The position numbers and the translations under genes were made by a program. This document shows, in pieces, positions 1 through 11,530 of a DNA stretch of 64,000 nt. The notes beneath the pieces are model-generated. The model made no database searches, was not told where the DNA came from, and worked only from the letters and a program-made list of their open reading frames with translations. The stretch's first letter is position 1, and the number at the start of each line of letters is the position of its first letter. Location: positions 20,674,307 through 20,738,306 of the forward strand of contig NC_026661.2 of assembly GCF_000004075.3 (NCBI RefSeq). Direction: 5' to 3'. The DNA comes from Cucumis sativus. Taxonomy: Eukaryota; Streptophyta; Magnoliopsida; Cucurbitales; Cucurbitaceae.

Positions 1-483
1 TGATATAAACTAATATTTGGAGAAAAGAAAGTTGGGAAACAATATAATATATATAATATATATGTGAATTACCTAAACTTATTTTATTAAATTTTCCATC
101 AATATGTATTGACATTTCCATTAATGTTTTCACAATTTCTATGGATTGAACGTTGAATATAACAATGGATAATGACAACACATTTCCATTATATTGTAAA
201 TTTACTCCATAAAACATACAAAATAACAAAATATCAATAACATAAACATGATAATAAATTATTTTAAAGAATACATATCTATTAATTTAAATAATTTCTT
301 CCAATTTTTATTTAATTTATATAACATCAACATTTACATGAACTAAACGTTACGACGTTTTCGTTAATATTGATATTTTAAATCTTCTGTCTAATGCTTC
401 TAATTTGAACATAAAACAATAAACCAAAATATCATCAAAGGTTAAAAGGCATCAGAGAGAATAATTAATAAGGTGTTTGGTTA
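1..483. other. AT-rich 5' flank of the first AOP-like gene
   Basis: No coding potential is visible. The stretch is very AT-rich, with a TA-rich run near 45-62 that is too ambiguous to call a TATA box. It presumably contains the promoter and 5' UTR of the dioxygenase gene that starts at 484. Confidence 0.5.
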
Positions 484-2629
484 ATGGGTTCAGAAACGAC
501 GGAGGAGATCAGGCTGCCGGTGATAAATTTCAGTGATGAAAAAGTGAAGGCGGAGGGCGGCGTCGAGTGGCGGAGAACGAGCAAAAATGTCCGGGAAGCC
601 ATGGAAGAGTACGGATGTTTTATAGCGAAGTATGAGGGAGTAAGTAAAGAACTTAGGGAGGAAGTGTTGAAGGCAGTGAAAGAACTTTTTGAGCTTCCAA
701 TTGAGAGGAAGAAGATGAATAAATATGAAAAGCCTTTTAATGGATACGTTGGAGAGCTTCGTACTCTTCCTCTTCATGAAAGCTTGGGAATTGATGATGC
801 TACTAACTTCAATCAAGTTCAATCCTTCTCTCATCTCATGTGGCCGCCGGAGGGAAATCACCATTTTAGGTCATTTTCTCTTCTTCTTTTACATCTTTCT
901 TTCTTTCAATTTTTCGTTTTTCAGATAGTTAGCAAATTTTACATAAGATGTTCAAATAATCTACGTCTCATGCTCGTTATGCTAAAAAAAAGTTTACGGA
1001 TAAATCTTATGCTTTTTATACGATTTGATGAACTTATTAGTAATCTTATTGTCAATTGGTATATGAACTAATGTTATTTAATATAAGATATTTTAAAAAT
1101 GATAAAATATTAAAACTAATTACAAAATATAACAAAATTCATCAAACTCTTAAATACATTTTGTAACTAATTTTAGTATTTTGCTATGGAGAACAATTTT
1201 TCTTAATATATGAACCCTAAACCCTTAATATTTTGAGGATGTGAATTGGATCACGTATCATCTGATATGTAAATATTTGTTTTAGCAAGATATAACAAAA
1301 TTTCACATACCTCAAATAGAAATATGAAATTTTGTTGTACTGTTTTTTTTTATAATTTTTTTTAACACTATTACAACAGAATGTTATTATATATATTTTT
1401 TCTGTGGGTGCTGACTTTTATAAATGAGTTGGGATTATTGGATGTTTACTTTGTGGGTTTTTGAGTACTGATCTTGGGAGCTAGCTGCTTTATTATTAGT
1501 GGGTTGGTCTCAATAAAGAATTCTTAGCTTCTTGGAGAATGTTGTTCAAATGGATCCAAACAAGAGACAAGACTAGGTAGCCTAGCTAGTTCAATAATAA
1601 TGAAAGATAAATGAAAGAATTGGACAAAGATAAAGCTTCTTATTTGGAGGGGTTTGGATACATAATTGTTTTGGTTGAAGAGAGAAGTGATAATAATGTT
1701 CTTAATTTTTGGTTTGTTTTTTCAGTGCAACTTTGCATTCATTTGCAAAGATAGCAGAAGAATTGGACAAAATGGTGACCAAAATGATATTTGAAAGCTA
1801 TGGTGTGGAAAAGTATTACAATTCTCATGCTGATTCCATTACTTATCTTCTTAGAGTTTTAAAAAGCAAAGCTCCTCAATCTCCAGACCCTACTTTATGT
1901 CTTGTGGATCACACTGATAAGAGCTTCACCACCATGGTCTATCAAGATCATATCAATGGTTTGGAGCTCAAAACCAAAAATGGCCAATGGATTCAAGTTG
2001 ACAACTCTTCACCCTCAAGCTTCCTCGTCATTGCTGGAGACGCAATCAAGGTTGAATATATCATTATACATATCATACAATTTTTGAATTTTAATGACAT
2101 TGATGAACTCAAAGTTGAAAGACTAAACTTTTAATAATTTAGTAAAATTCATTCCTACATTCTTATATTATTATCATCAAATCGACAAATAAAGAAAATA
2201 AAAATTGTAAACAATATAGAATCGATGAAAAAAGTTAATATAGTGGACTCTAACAACAGATAAATATATCTATAACGTTAAATAGATATGTAAATTCTCT
2301 GCTATTTGTCGATTTCATGATCATTATATTTTGAGAATAAACCCTAATAATTGTATACTGTTTTCTTTTTTTGTTGGGTTGAGAAGGCATGGAGCAATGA
2401 TAGAATAGAATCACCAACTCATAAAGTGACGATAAGAGGAAATGAAGATAGGTATTCTCTTGCGATGTTTGGATTCAGCAATGGAATTGTGGAAGTGCCA
2501 AAAGAACTTGTTGATCAAAATCATCCTTTGCGATATAAACCTTTTGATCATATTGGATTGCTTCATTTCTTCCGTTCTAAAGAGGGCTTCAACTCCAAAT
2601 CTCCTCTTAAAGACTATTGTGCAATCTAA
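484..2629 (+). CDS. AOP1-like 2-oxoglutarate-dependent dioxygenase, copy 1
   Basis: Three exons are inferred at 484-869, 1726-2050 and 2387-2629, all with GT-AG borders, giving about 317 residues, the usual size for the family. The first intron is phase 2 and the second phase 0. The N-terminal DIOX_N half is followed by the double-stranded beta-helix core. The Fe(II) ligands are the HTD motif (H191, D193) and H249 in SPTHKV. The 2-oxoglutarate ligand is R259 in DRYS, so the active site is complete. Exon 1 ends in the family motif around SHLMWPPEGNHHF. The family oxidises small molecules with O2 and 2-oxoglutarate, probably in the cytosol. In Brassicaceae AOP enzymes modify glucosinolates, but the substrate in other plants is unknown. 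A paralogue follows in tandem at 4868. The fold and family are well supported; the precise reaction is not. Confidence 0.9.
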
Positions 2630-2778
2630 AATATAATATAACAATGCAATAAGAGTACTCTATCCAGTTTGGTATATGTTTTATATTTGTAAGTTCCTAT
2701 TATGGGTGTGCTTGTATAAGCTTTGGGTTTTGGTTTGTTTTTCTTTGTTGTGCTTTTAGTTTAAGAACTTTCTCCCCT

Positions 2779-2784
2779 AATAAA
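2779..2784 (+). promoter_or_regulatory. Candidate polyadenylation signal of AOP-like copy 1
   Basis: A canonical AATAAA lies 150 bases after the stop codon at 2629, in a T-rich context typical of plant 3' UTRs. Plant poly(A) signals are loose, so this is only a candidate. Confidence 0.4.
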
Positions 2785-3248
2785 CTTCTTGTAACTTTTG
2801 TTCTCTTCTTAATATATATGAACAATGTATTCTCTTTTCCTACTCCTCTTACATTTGTGGTTTGTTTTTTAATTCAAAATTTCAAATTAAGAACATCTTC
2901 TAAGTACACAAGTAATTAAAGGCAGATGAAAACAATTTGGTTTAATTATTGGACTCACAATCTTAATAAAATATATATGGCTGGAACATAGCTTTAAATT
3001 TTAATGCTTTTGTCTAGACTTGTATTGTTTAGAAAAGGATACTCGATAGGTTAATAGACGCACACAAACATCCTTACTAGGTGAGCACTTTCTTAGTACC
3101 TTCATGATTCTCATATATATATTCGATAAAGCACTCGAGAAAATAATGTCAATATTACAGAAGGGCTAGAGATAAAGACAAAATGTAACAATGCATAACA
3201 TTAGCAAAAAGCATTGATATTAAGAGCAATACTAGTAGCAGAGTAAAT

Positions 3249-3600
3249 TTAGAAGAGGTTATGTTTGGGAGTAAATTTAGAAGAGCTTATGTTTGGTGGA
3301 CCATAAGGCCGTGAGTTTGGAGAGATTCTCCCACAGGTTGAATGAAGAGGTAAAGCTGTTGTTGAATAATCTGTTGTTCCTTCCAGCCAAGTAGTCCAGA
3401 TGATTACTATCAGAAGATTGAAAAGAATCAACCTCTTTTGTGATTTTGTATTTATGGAACAGATGAGGTTGTTTAAAGCTTCAAAGCTTTCAACGTTGTG
3501 CTCCCTAAATTCTTTGAGTGTTGAAGTTAAATTTAAAGCAAGATATAGTGGAGTACTCTCGGAAGTAGTCAAAGGTGTGATCCATGGTTAAATTACTTCT
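3249..3600 (-). mobile_element. Decayed LINE remnant (reverse-transcriptase zinc-binding tail)
   Basis: The minus-strand reading frame contains IVIIWTTWLEGTT, preceded by KRLILFN. This resembles the segment RGIIIFN...LWILWLERNN of the better-preserved LINE copy at 10340-11530 (also minus). The match covers only about 30 residues; the rest of the frame is not recognisable. I read it as a strongly diverged non-LTR retrotransposon piece rather than a gene. Confidence 0.4.
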
Positions 3601-3774
3601 AATATGGATAGGTAGGAAAAAATCAAACAAATTTCATAGAACTAAAAAAGTGAATGAGTTTCTGTTTTAGAATTTAGCTAAAAATAATTCATTGAGGATA
3701 AATGAATGTTATATTGTAAATTTCTTTTTAGGAAAAATCTGTTTAATATTAAAAAACAAATTGATGTTTTTTAT

Positions 3775-4300
3775 GTAAAAGACGCTTAGAGGATATTGAC
3801 CATATTTTCATAGATTGTCATACTGCCAAAATTCTATGGAACAAACTTGAAGAACTTCTGGGATGGAAAAACTAACAGTAGAAGGTTGTTTCCTTATACT
3901 CTTTCCTCTGCCAAATAAAACAACGCAAGAAAAGGAGTATCATCTTTTTTAATACTATAGCATCCGTGTTGTGGATCTTGTGGTTGGAGAGAAATAATCG
4001 CATTTTCAATGATGAAAAATCTGCCATTGATCTCTGGGAAGACATCCTTTCTCTCTCGGGACTGTGGGCTAACAAATACTCTATGTTTGTAAATTATAGT
4101 GCTTCCTCTAACGCTATCAATTTAAATGCTTTCTAACTTTTTGTTATGGACTTTGCTCTAGCCCTTTAGTTTTTGTCCCCGGCTGTAATTGTACTAATTC
4201 TTCCTATATTAATGAAAGTGGGGATGATGAGGGTGTTAAGGAGGTGTCCACTTAGTGGAGATGTCTGGGTGCACCTACTGACCCAACATATCTTTTTTTC
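3775..4300 (+). mobile_element. LINE 3'-end fragment, plus orientation
   Basis: Plus-strand translation in broken frames gives the reverse-transcriptase zinc-binding (zf-RVT) signature around EDIDHIFIDCHTAKILWN, then a stretch like ILWLERNNRIFNDEKSA, then a non-coding tail ending at an A/T-rich stretch after the bases GTGCACCTACTGACCC. It aligns over several hundred bases with the reverse complement of 10340-10700. Frameshifts and stops show it is dead. It lies between the two AOP-like genes, in their orientation. Confidence 0.75.
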
Positions 4301-4794
4301 AAAAAAATATTAAAAAACAAAAATATTACCAAAATAAACAAAACCTAACCAATTTGAAAAGTAGGATCATATGAGACATTGATGATTTTAATTATCACAA
4401 ATATGTGTACCTAATTCACTATACTCATATTAACAAATAGAATAATAACTTTACCACTAATGCATGGATATAACAACATTTTTGTCTTGATCTGTTTGTC
4501 TAAATATTCAAGAACTATATTCCATTATTTATACATACCTACATACATATATATATATATATACTCATGCATGTGTCATATTCATATTTTGGTCATATTC
4601 TTTTAATTTAATATCATTTGTCCCAAAGAAAGCTAACTTAATTCAAATTAATCAAGCATATTATCACTTAAATATTTCAAATAACCCCACACCAATTAAA
4701 TTTTACTTCTCACAGTCCAAATCCTTGACAAAAAAACACAACGAATCAGATCAATCATTCACAAATAGAGCCAAAATCAAACTCACATTTTTTT

Positions 4795-4801
4795 TATAAA
4801 A
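4795..4801 (+). promoter_or_regulatory. Candidate TATA box of AOP-like copy 2
   Basis: TATAAAA lies 67 bases upstream of the start codon at 4868 and would place transcription initiation near 4825-4835. That spacing is normal for a plant gene with a short leader. Sequence-only call. Confidence 0.45.
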
Positions 4802-4831
4802 AAATTGTTCTCTCCTACATAACGAAAAAAA

Positions 4832-4852
4832 TGGTAGCCGAGAGTTATTGAG
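4832..4852 (+). other. Possible six-codon upstream ORF in the AOP-like copy 2 leader
   Basis: An ATG at 4832 opens a frame of six codons (MVAESY) that stops at 4850-4852, 15 bases before the main ATG. If transcription starts from the TATA box at 4795, the ATG would lie very close to the cap, so whether it is used depends on the exact start site. Confidence 0.3.
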
Positions 4853-4867
4853 GTCGTAAGAAACAAA

Positions 4868-7124
4868 ATGGTTTGTGAAGCAAAATCCAAAGTGGTGATT
4901 CCCATAATAGATTTGTCAAAATTAGAGGAAGGCACAAAAGAATGGGGTTTGGCATGCAGAGAGATGAGATTTGGTTTAGAACAATTTGGTTGTTTTTCAG
5001 TGGTTTATGACAAAGTTTCTTTGGAGCTTCATAACTCCATTTTTGAAGCAACAAAAGAGCTTTTTCATCTCCCAATTGAAACGAGAATGAAGAACACAAG
5101 TGAAAAGCCTTACCATGGCTATTTTGGTGGATACTCATTTCTTCCTCTCTATGAATCCATGGCTATTGATAATCCAATTCAGCTACAACCAACTCAGAGT
5201 TTTGCCAATCTCATGTGGCCTACTACAGAAAACAATCACTTCTGGTAATTTCATTATTAACATAGATACGTACACACTATATATAGTACTTATTTTTGTT
5301 GTCCACCATCTGTATATATTTAGTAAATTCAGTTTGATTCTTATGATATTTGGAAGAGTCATTAAACTTCACCATATATGATTAATTCCTCGATGATTTA
5401 TTTAGAATATTATATCACATATGTGTGATTGAAAATTTAAGACTTCTTTTTAAACATAACTAAAATGATCAAATTCACATGTCGGTTGTGCATAAAGATG
5501 ATTTAATTGTTTAATTATTTGTTGATTTCTGAAGAAAAAAATTATTATTTTGGAAAATCACAGTGCCTAACAAATTGTGTTTATTTTCTTCTTAAACTTT
5601 AAAAAGTGTCTAATGAGTAATTAATTTTTTTTTCATATATAGGTCTGTCTAATATTTAATTCTTTTCCTTTTAATTTTATAATAATTTAGTCTCTAAATT
5701 TTGTAATTTTAATCTAACTTTTAAAACAATTCATCAAAATTAAAGGTTAATTTTTAGAAGTATAAGAATTTAGACTTTATAGCTTCTCACGTTAATAATT
5801 AGTTTATTGATCTGCCTAATGCAAGACATCTCACGTTAAAACTTAACTCTGATTTTCACTTAAATCGCAACAAATCTTTTAGAGAAACAAAAATTGTTAC
5901 TTCAATGACCAAAAGTGATTTTGAACCAATTTTAATAATACCTCAAACTTTCAATTCGGTGTCTATGTTGATGACAGTGTAGCTGTTGAACGTTTCTCGA
6001 CATTGGTGGCGAAATTGGAGCATATGGTAACAAAAATGGTGTTGGAAAGCTATGGAGTATCAAATAAGGTTGTGAGTGAACCAATAATGGAGTCCACAAA
6101 TTACCTTCTTCGACTCTTCAAATACAGAGTAGCTGAGAAAGATGAAAACGATGTTGGTTTGCATTCCCATACTGATCTAACTTTCTTATCCATAATTCAT
6201 CAGCATCTCATTTCTGGTCTTCAAATTCAATTACTTGATGATCAATGGCTCGAAGTTCACCCCTCATCTCATTGCTCCTTCACTGTCATGGCTGGCGATG
6301 CACTCATGGTAACTACACACCAATCCTTTCTTTTTGTTTTCTTTTCCCACAAAATTTAGGTCATGAACGTTAGTTATCGGATTAGAGAATATAATTATAA
6401 GTTTGTCTCGTGAAACCATATGATTGGAGGCCACAAGGTTGGATTTGCAAAAAAAATGAACTTTTAATTAAGAGGTTATACCCATATCTGTTATTTCTTA
6501 AAAACATGCATATATGAAAATATAAATTTAGTCTATCAACTTTATGATAGTTGTGTCAATCTTTTTATTTAATATCTAAGAGGTTAATATAGGTTTGGTT
6601 TTAACCATTCTATGAACTTTAAAAGTATATCTATTGTTGTCTTCTCTTATTGATCAACTCCACATGTTCAAGTTTCTGTTCTTTCATTTATGATTATTTT
6701 ACTAACCCCAACTCCGTCATATATGTTCACATTTTTTCGTTACTCAAGCTTTATCGTCTCATCCATAAATTTAACAAGAGAAGCGGCCTTCATCAGTTAC
6801 TTTCAAAGGAAAAAACTTTCAACTTTTCAAAGTTTGAGGAGTTATATAATTAACCATACATTACTTGATTGGTGGGTGTAGGCATGGAGCAACGAGAGAA
6901 TAAGGTCTTGCAGGCATAGAGTGATAATGAGAGGAGAGGAAACAAGATATTCAATTGGGATGTTTTCATTCAAGAATGGGAGAATTGAAGTACCTCAAGA
7001 GTTTGTGGACGATGCCAACCCACTACGTTACAAGCCATTTCATCATTATGATTTCCTTACTTATGACAAAGCTAATGCTTCTCATAAAACTATCTCTCGT
7101 ATCAAAGATTATTGTGGCCTTTGA
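4868..7124 (+). CDS. AOP1-like 2-oxoglutarate-dependent dioxygenase, copy 2
   Basis: Three exons at 4868-5244, 5978-6308 and 6882-7124 encode about 316 residues. Intron phases (2, then 0) match copy 1, and the last exon has the identical length of 243 bases, as expected of tandem duplicates. The Fe(II) ligands are the HTD motif (H190, D192) and H248 in CRHRV. The 2-oxoglutarate-binding arginine is R258 in TRYS. The exon 1/2 junction restores the family-typical HFC, a cysteine where copy 1 has serine. The start at 4868 is chosen because it aligns with copy 1 and gives full family length. The product should be an active soluble dioxygenase of unknown substrate. The two copies have clearly diverged in sequence, so the duplication is not recent. 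Confidence 0.9.
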
Positions 7125-8934
7125 ATTCAACAAAGCGAAGCTTCCAGCTCATGCATGCACTCAATACTCAACAATCCTATATTTGATCTTTCACAATACT
7201 CCCTGAATATTTAGTATAATTATTTACTTATCTGTTAAGGTATGGTAAATGCTACGTTTTTCTTTCTTTCTTATGCAAAGTTTACACATATGGCTTCACA
7301 TATGTAGTGTGGTTTTTCTAAATTGTTAAGGTATCATTTTGTAACAATTTGCTTTCATAGTCTAAACGTTGTTGCATATATATATAGTTGCTTCATCTTT
7401 TTTAAGGGTTAACGATTATATTGATACATTCTAATGAGCAATTCCAAAAAAAAAAAAAAAAGAAGAAATCTTTTTTTTTTTTTGAAAAACTAACTACTTC
7501 CAATTAATTTGACATAATTTTTGAGAAGTATATGGTTAGAAATTAGAATAGATAACTAAAGAAAGCGCTACTTACTCATAGGTAAATTAATAGTGATGTT
7601 TATCAACTTAATTTTTAAATTTTAAATATAAAAAATAGTTATCAAACCAAGATTAAATTATTGGGTTTGTTGATATATACCCATAATATAAAAATATAAT
7701 ATAAGATTATAAATTTTAAGTTGATCAACTTGATAGTAATTGTGAATGTATATTTTTAGTTAAAATATTATTTTGATTCATATATTGTGAAGTTATGTTT
7801 TTATTTCAACCACTTTATAAAAATCTTAAATTCAATTCTTATAGCTTGTTTTATTGTTAATCTTTTTCAAAGAAATTTTATCATTACCATTTTTTTCAAA
7901 ATTTTAAAAGTGTACGTATTCATATATTATATTTTATTGTATGAACATTATTACTATTTAGTTAATTTTGATAAAAAAAAAATAGTTTATCAATAGTACA
8001 TAGATTAAAATTAAATATTTTAAAAATACATATATTAAAAATAATGTTGAAAGAAATTTTAAAGTCAAGAGAGAAAAATGGTGTTTATCATATTTAATTA
8101 TCTTTGTTCACTATTTTCTTTTCTTCACTATTTTCTAACGTACAAATTACAAAAATACCAAAAGAGAACTATTTGTTATAGATTTTTTACTCAAACTAAT
8201 CATTTTGAGCCAAATTTAGTGAAAAAAGTTTCAAAATATAATCTTCAATCAACCAAAATGTTTACAAAAATATAGCAAAAAATAAAAATAAAAATTAGAT
8301 TGAATCCATCCATGTAAATATGAAAACTTAAATTTTGCTATAATATAAAAATAGTTATGGAAGTTTTATCCTTTACAATCATTTTTTTTATTAATAACTA
8401 TGATATTCCAATCTCAAAGAAAACAAAAGTATTTTCTTAAAAAATAAAACTAAGATTCGTGGTTTGCTTCAAAAATAATATTTGTAAGCACTTAACAAGA
8501 AATGAGCTAGAATCTTCCAAAGTTATGATTATATTTCTCACTTGTCTTCCACTCTTACACAAGAGATTGAATTTGTAATTCAAACTCTATGCTTTCTCTT
8601 AGAAAAGGACAATTGCCTAAGATATTCTCTTCTTTCAGTTTCTATTTTCTTTCCCTTTTTTGCTTTTTGAACAAGTTCTGTACACACACACATATATTCA
8701 TGAATATCTATATAGATAGATAGTACAATATATGAGTATGATGATATGATCATTGTTTCAAAAGAAACAACAAGTGTATATATATTTATGATCTCAAGTG
8801 GTAATAATGAATAATCAGAAGAAATAAGTGATGGATCCACAAAACTAATTAACATGTCTAATTCAAAGAATAATTCATATATAATATGTCAAACTTATAT
8901 GTCACACATCAAATATCATATATATATGTACTAA

Positions 8935-8940
<6 letters not shown>
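7125..8940. other. AT-rich intergenic region, no gene seen
   Basis: This holds the 3' UTR of AOP-like copy 2, an A-rich then T-rich stretch at 7447-7482, and long AT-rich sequence. Short open frames here lack any recognisable domain, splice context or codon bias. Confidence 0.6.

Positions 8941-8966
<26 letters not shown>
8941..8966. repeat. (AT)n microsatellite
   Basis: An uninterrupted alternating AT run of 26 bases. It lies at the edge of the duplicated flank block that begins at about 8985. Confidence 0.95.
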
Positions 8967-8984
8967 CTTCTTATACAAAAATTC

Positions 8985-9085
8985 AAACTCTTTGGGTTTA
9001 GATATTGTATAGATTTGAAATAACTGTTGTGGGAGGCAACATATTCCCACTATTAATATCATCACCAACAAACAAAACAAATGGC
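8985..9085. repeat. Duplicated 3'-flank block shared with 29805-29905
   Basis: Both copies contain GATATTGTATAGATTTGAAA, then a shared stretch around CTGTTGTGG and GGCAACA, then TTCCCAC and matching sequence for about 85 bases with few differences. The copies lie downstream of GA3ox-A and GA3ox-B respectively, so they mark the far edge of the duplicated unit. Confidence 0.8.
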
Positions 9086-9976
9086 CACCAACCCAAATTG
9101 ATAAGAATAATTTTCTTTTTTCTTCTTTAAAATTTTGTTATTTATCATTATTTTGGTTGGATTACTTATTATATTATTGCATAGGATAATATTAGATCTC
9201 ACAATCTAAAATTAAAAAAAAAAACATCCAAAGAAAAACAAACAAATTAAAAAGAGAATAAAGACAATAATGTTTCTTATGATCTAAGTTAATACCTTGC
9301 AATTTATCTCATTGGTTGAATAATATTGATTTTTCTATACAAATCTAAATAATAATAAATATGCCCATGACCTAGTTGCTACACGTTAATTATCATCAAT
9401 TTAATTTCAAATTTTCATAACCCTAATGATATGTATGTATATAATTCAATACTTATTTCAATCAGTCCACAAATTATTTTCAACTAATTTTATGCATGGA
9501 ATAAGTTATTTAATTATACAACACTGAGAAGCAAACAAATTTATAAGATATCAATAAATTTTGGCCTAACAAAAAATCAGTAACCTAATTTGAATAAATA
9601 ATTGATTATGTTAAGGTGATCTAAAAATGTTATTTTTCCTAAAGATTTCACACTACCATTTAAACATTTAAATTTTCCACTAACTAACACTTTATGACAA
9701 AAATGAAAAAAATCTTTTTATAGTAGGGAAAAATTAAAGAATGTATATGTATGACAATATAAATTTGGACATTATATAAGTCAAGAGTTAAGAGCATAGG
9801 CAAGGCTATTAATTTGATGTGATTGAAATGGACTGCCAAAGGTACAGTACTATCCTTCCCAAATTAATGTATGAAAAAAAGACGGGTGTTGGCTCGTCTG
9901 AACCTATTTTTGTACAATTCAATAGTTGCTCACTTGAAAACTCGTATTTTCATAAGAAAGTTTTTAGCTTTGAAAG

Positions 9977-10020
9977 TGGTTGAGGTCTCGATTGGTAGTG
10001 GTTGAGGTCTCAATTGGTAG
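9977..10020. repeat. Two-copy tandem repeat, unit about 22 bases
   Basis: The unit GTGGTTGAGGTCTCGATTGG recurs immediately with one substitution (CTCA for CTCG). No function is apparent. Confidence 0.8.
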
Positions 10021-10339
10021 TTATTTCGTTTCTCGTTTTTAGTTTTAAAATTTAAGTCACTAAACCAAAATTAGTTTTGGAAAAAAAAGTCCAAATAATT
10101 TGTGGCCTAAAACAAAATGAAATTCGATAAAAAAAAATGATGACTTAAAAGAAGCACTATATTGAGTTGTCACATTGAAAATATATAGAAAAGATATCAC
10201 ATTTGATACCTAACATTGTGTTTTTCAAATAAAAATTTACAACTTTAAATTTCTTTTTCTTTCAAACGTTGGAGACTTTAAAAGGGCCATTAAGAAAATT
10301 TATAAAATAATTAAAAATATTAAAAATTGTTGACAAAGT

Positions 10340-11530
10340 TTTTAATTTTTTTTTTTGAAAAAGATACGTTGGATCGGTAGGTGCATTCAAACATTTCCAC
10401 TAGGTTGATCAACCCCAAGAGATAAATGGTGTCTTTTGAGAGATCAATGGTAGATTTTTCCTTGCCTTTGAAAATGCTATTATTTCTCTCCAACCATAAG
10501 ATCCATAACACCAATGCAATAGTATTAAAAATGATGATACCTCTTTTGTTGCGTTGTTTTATTGAGCAAAGGAAAGAACACAAGAAAACAACATTCTGCT
10601 CTTGGTTGAAGACCTTCAAGCTTGTTCCATAGAATTTTAGCAGTATGACAATCTATGAAAATATGGTCAATCTCCTCTGAGTGTCTTTTACATAAAGAAC
10701 ACCAATTTGAACTCAGATTGAGAGTTGAAACTTTTCTCTGAAGAATGTCAGCAGTGTTAATACAACAATGTAAAAGAGACCATATGAAAAAACGACATTT
10801 CTTGGGGATTTTGGTTTTCCAAAGTTGAGAAAAGATGTTAACATCAATATTAATATCATCTCTTTGGTTCAAGCTAAAAAAGACTTTCTTAACAGAAGCA
10901 ACGAAAAATTTACCATTAATGTTCAATTTCCAAGTGGGATAGTCAATAGCTCTACTATCATTTGGGGTTTTGAAATGTCGCTTGATTTCATTCCACTGCG
11001 CATGATGTTCACAATTTCGAAGGGATCTTCTTGGTTTGAAGTCCCAATCCAAAATGCTACAATTCCACATGTCTTTTACGAAGCCATTTTGGATGGTAGA
11101 TAAGGCAAATAACCATGGTTTATGTGTATACGGGGCTGATCTCACACCAATTTCCTTTCCAAAAGGAGAGATTTTCGCCATTGTTTACCGTCCATTTGAT
11201 TTGAGCATTATACCAGTCGACACCTTTGATAATATTTCTCCAAGGAGCTATCAAAGCGAACTATATTTTCCATATGTAGACAACTCTCCAATGAATGTCT
11301 GATTATATCTAGCAGTAATAACTTTTTTCTAGAGGGGATCAGCTTCAGTATGGAATCTCCATAGCCATTTACACAAGAAGGAAAAGTTGGTATCTGCTAT
11401 TTTATGTATACCTAGACCACCATTTTCAATAGGAAGAGTGACTTTGGACCATCTATGGAGGTGGGTAAGCTTGTCTTCATTTTTGTTCTTCCATAAGAAA
11501 TTTCTTCAATATTTTTCAATTTTTTTTACA
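10340..11530 (-). mobile_element. Non-LTR retrotransposon (LINE) 3' fragment, degenerate
   Basis: This is the best-preserved retroelement piece in the window. Reading the minus strand from 11530 downward, broken frames give a reverse-transcriptase C-terminal segment (NFLWKNKNE, then WSKVTLPIENGGLGIHK and FLCKWLWRFH). A longer open frame (11181 to 10525) follows, with the zf-RVT domain: FFIWSLLHCCINTADILQRK, WCSLCKRHSEEIDHIFIDCH and ILWNKLEG. A tail frame (10619-10320) has LWILWLERNNSIFKGKEK. Stops and frame changes between these segments, and the absence of the endonuclease and main polymerase motifs, show a 5'-truncated dead copy. Related fragments lie at 3249-3600, 3775-4300 and 27945-28400. 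Confidence 0.85.

Noticed and set aside
9977-10020. Tandem direct repeats considered as a CRISPR-like or satellite array
   Set aside because: Only two adjacent copies without spacers; this is a simple tandem duplication in a plant genome.
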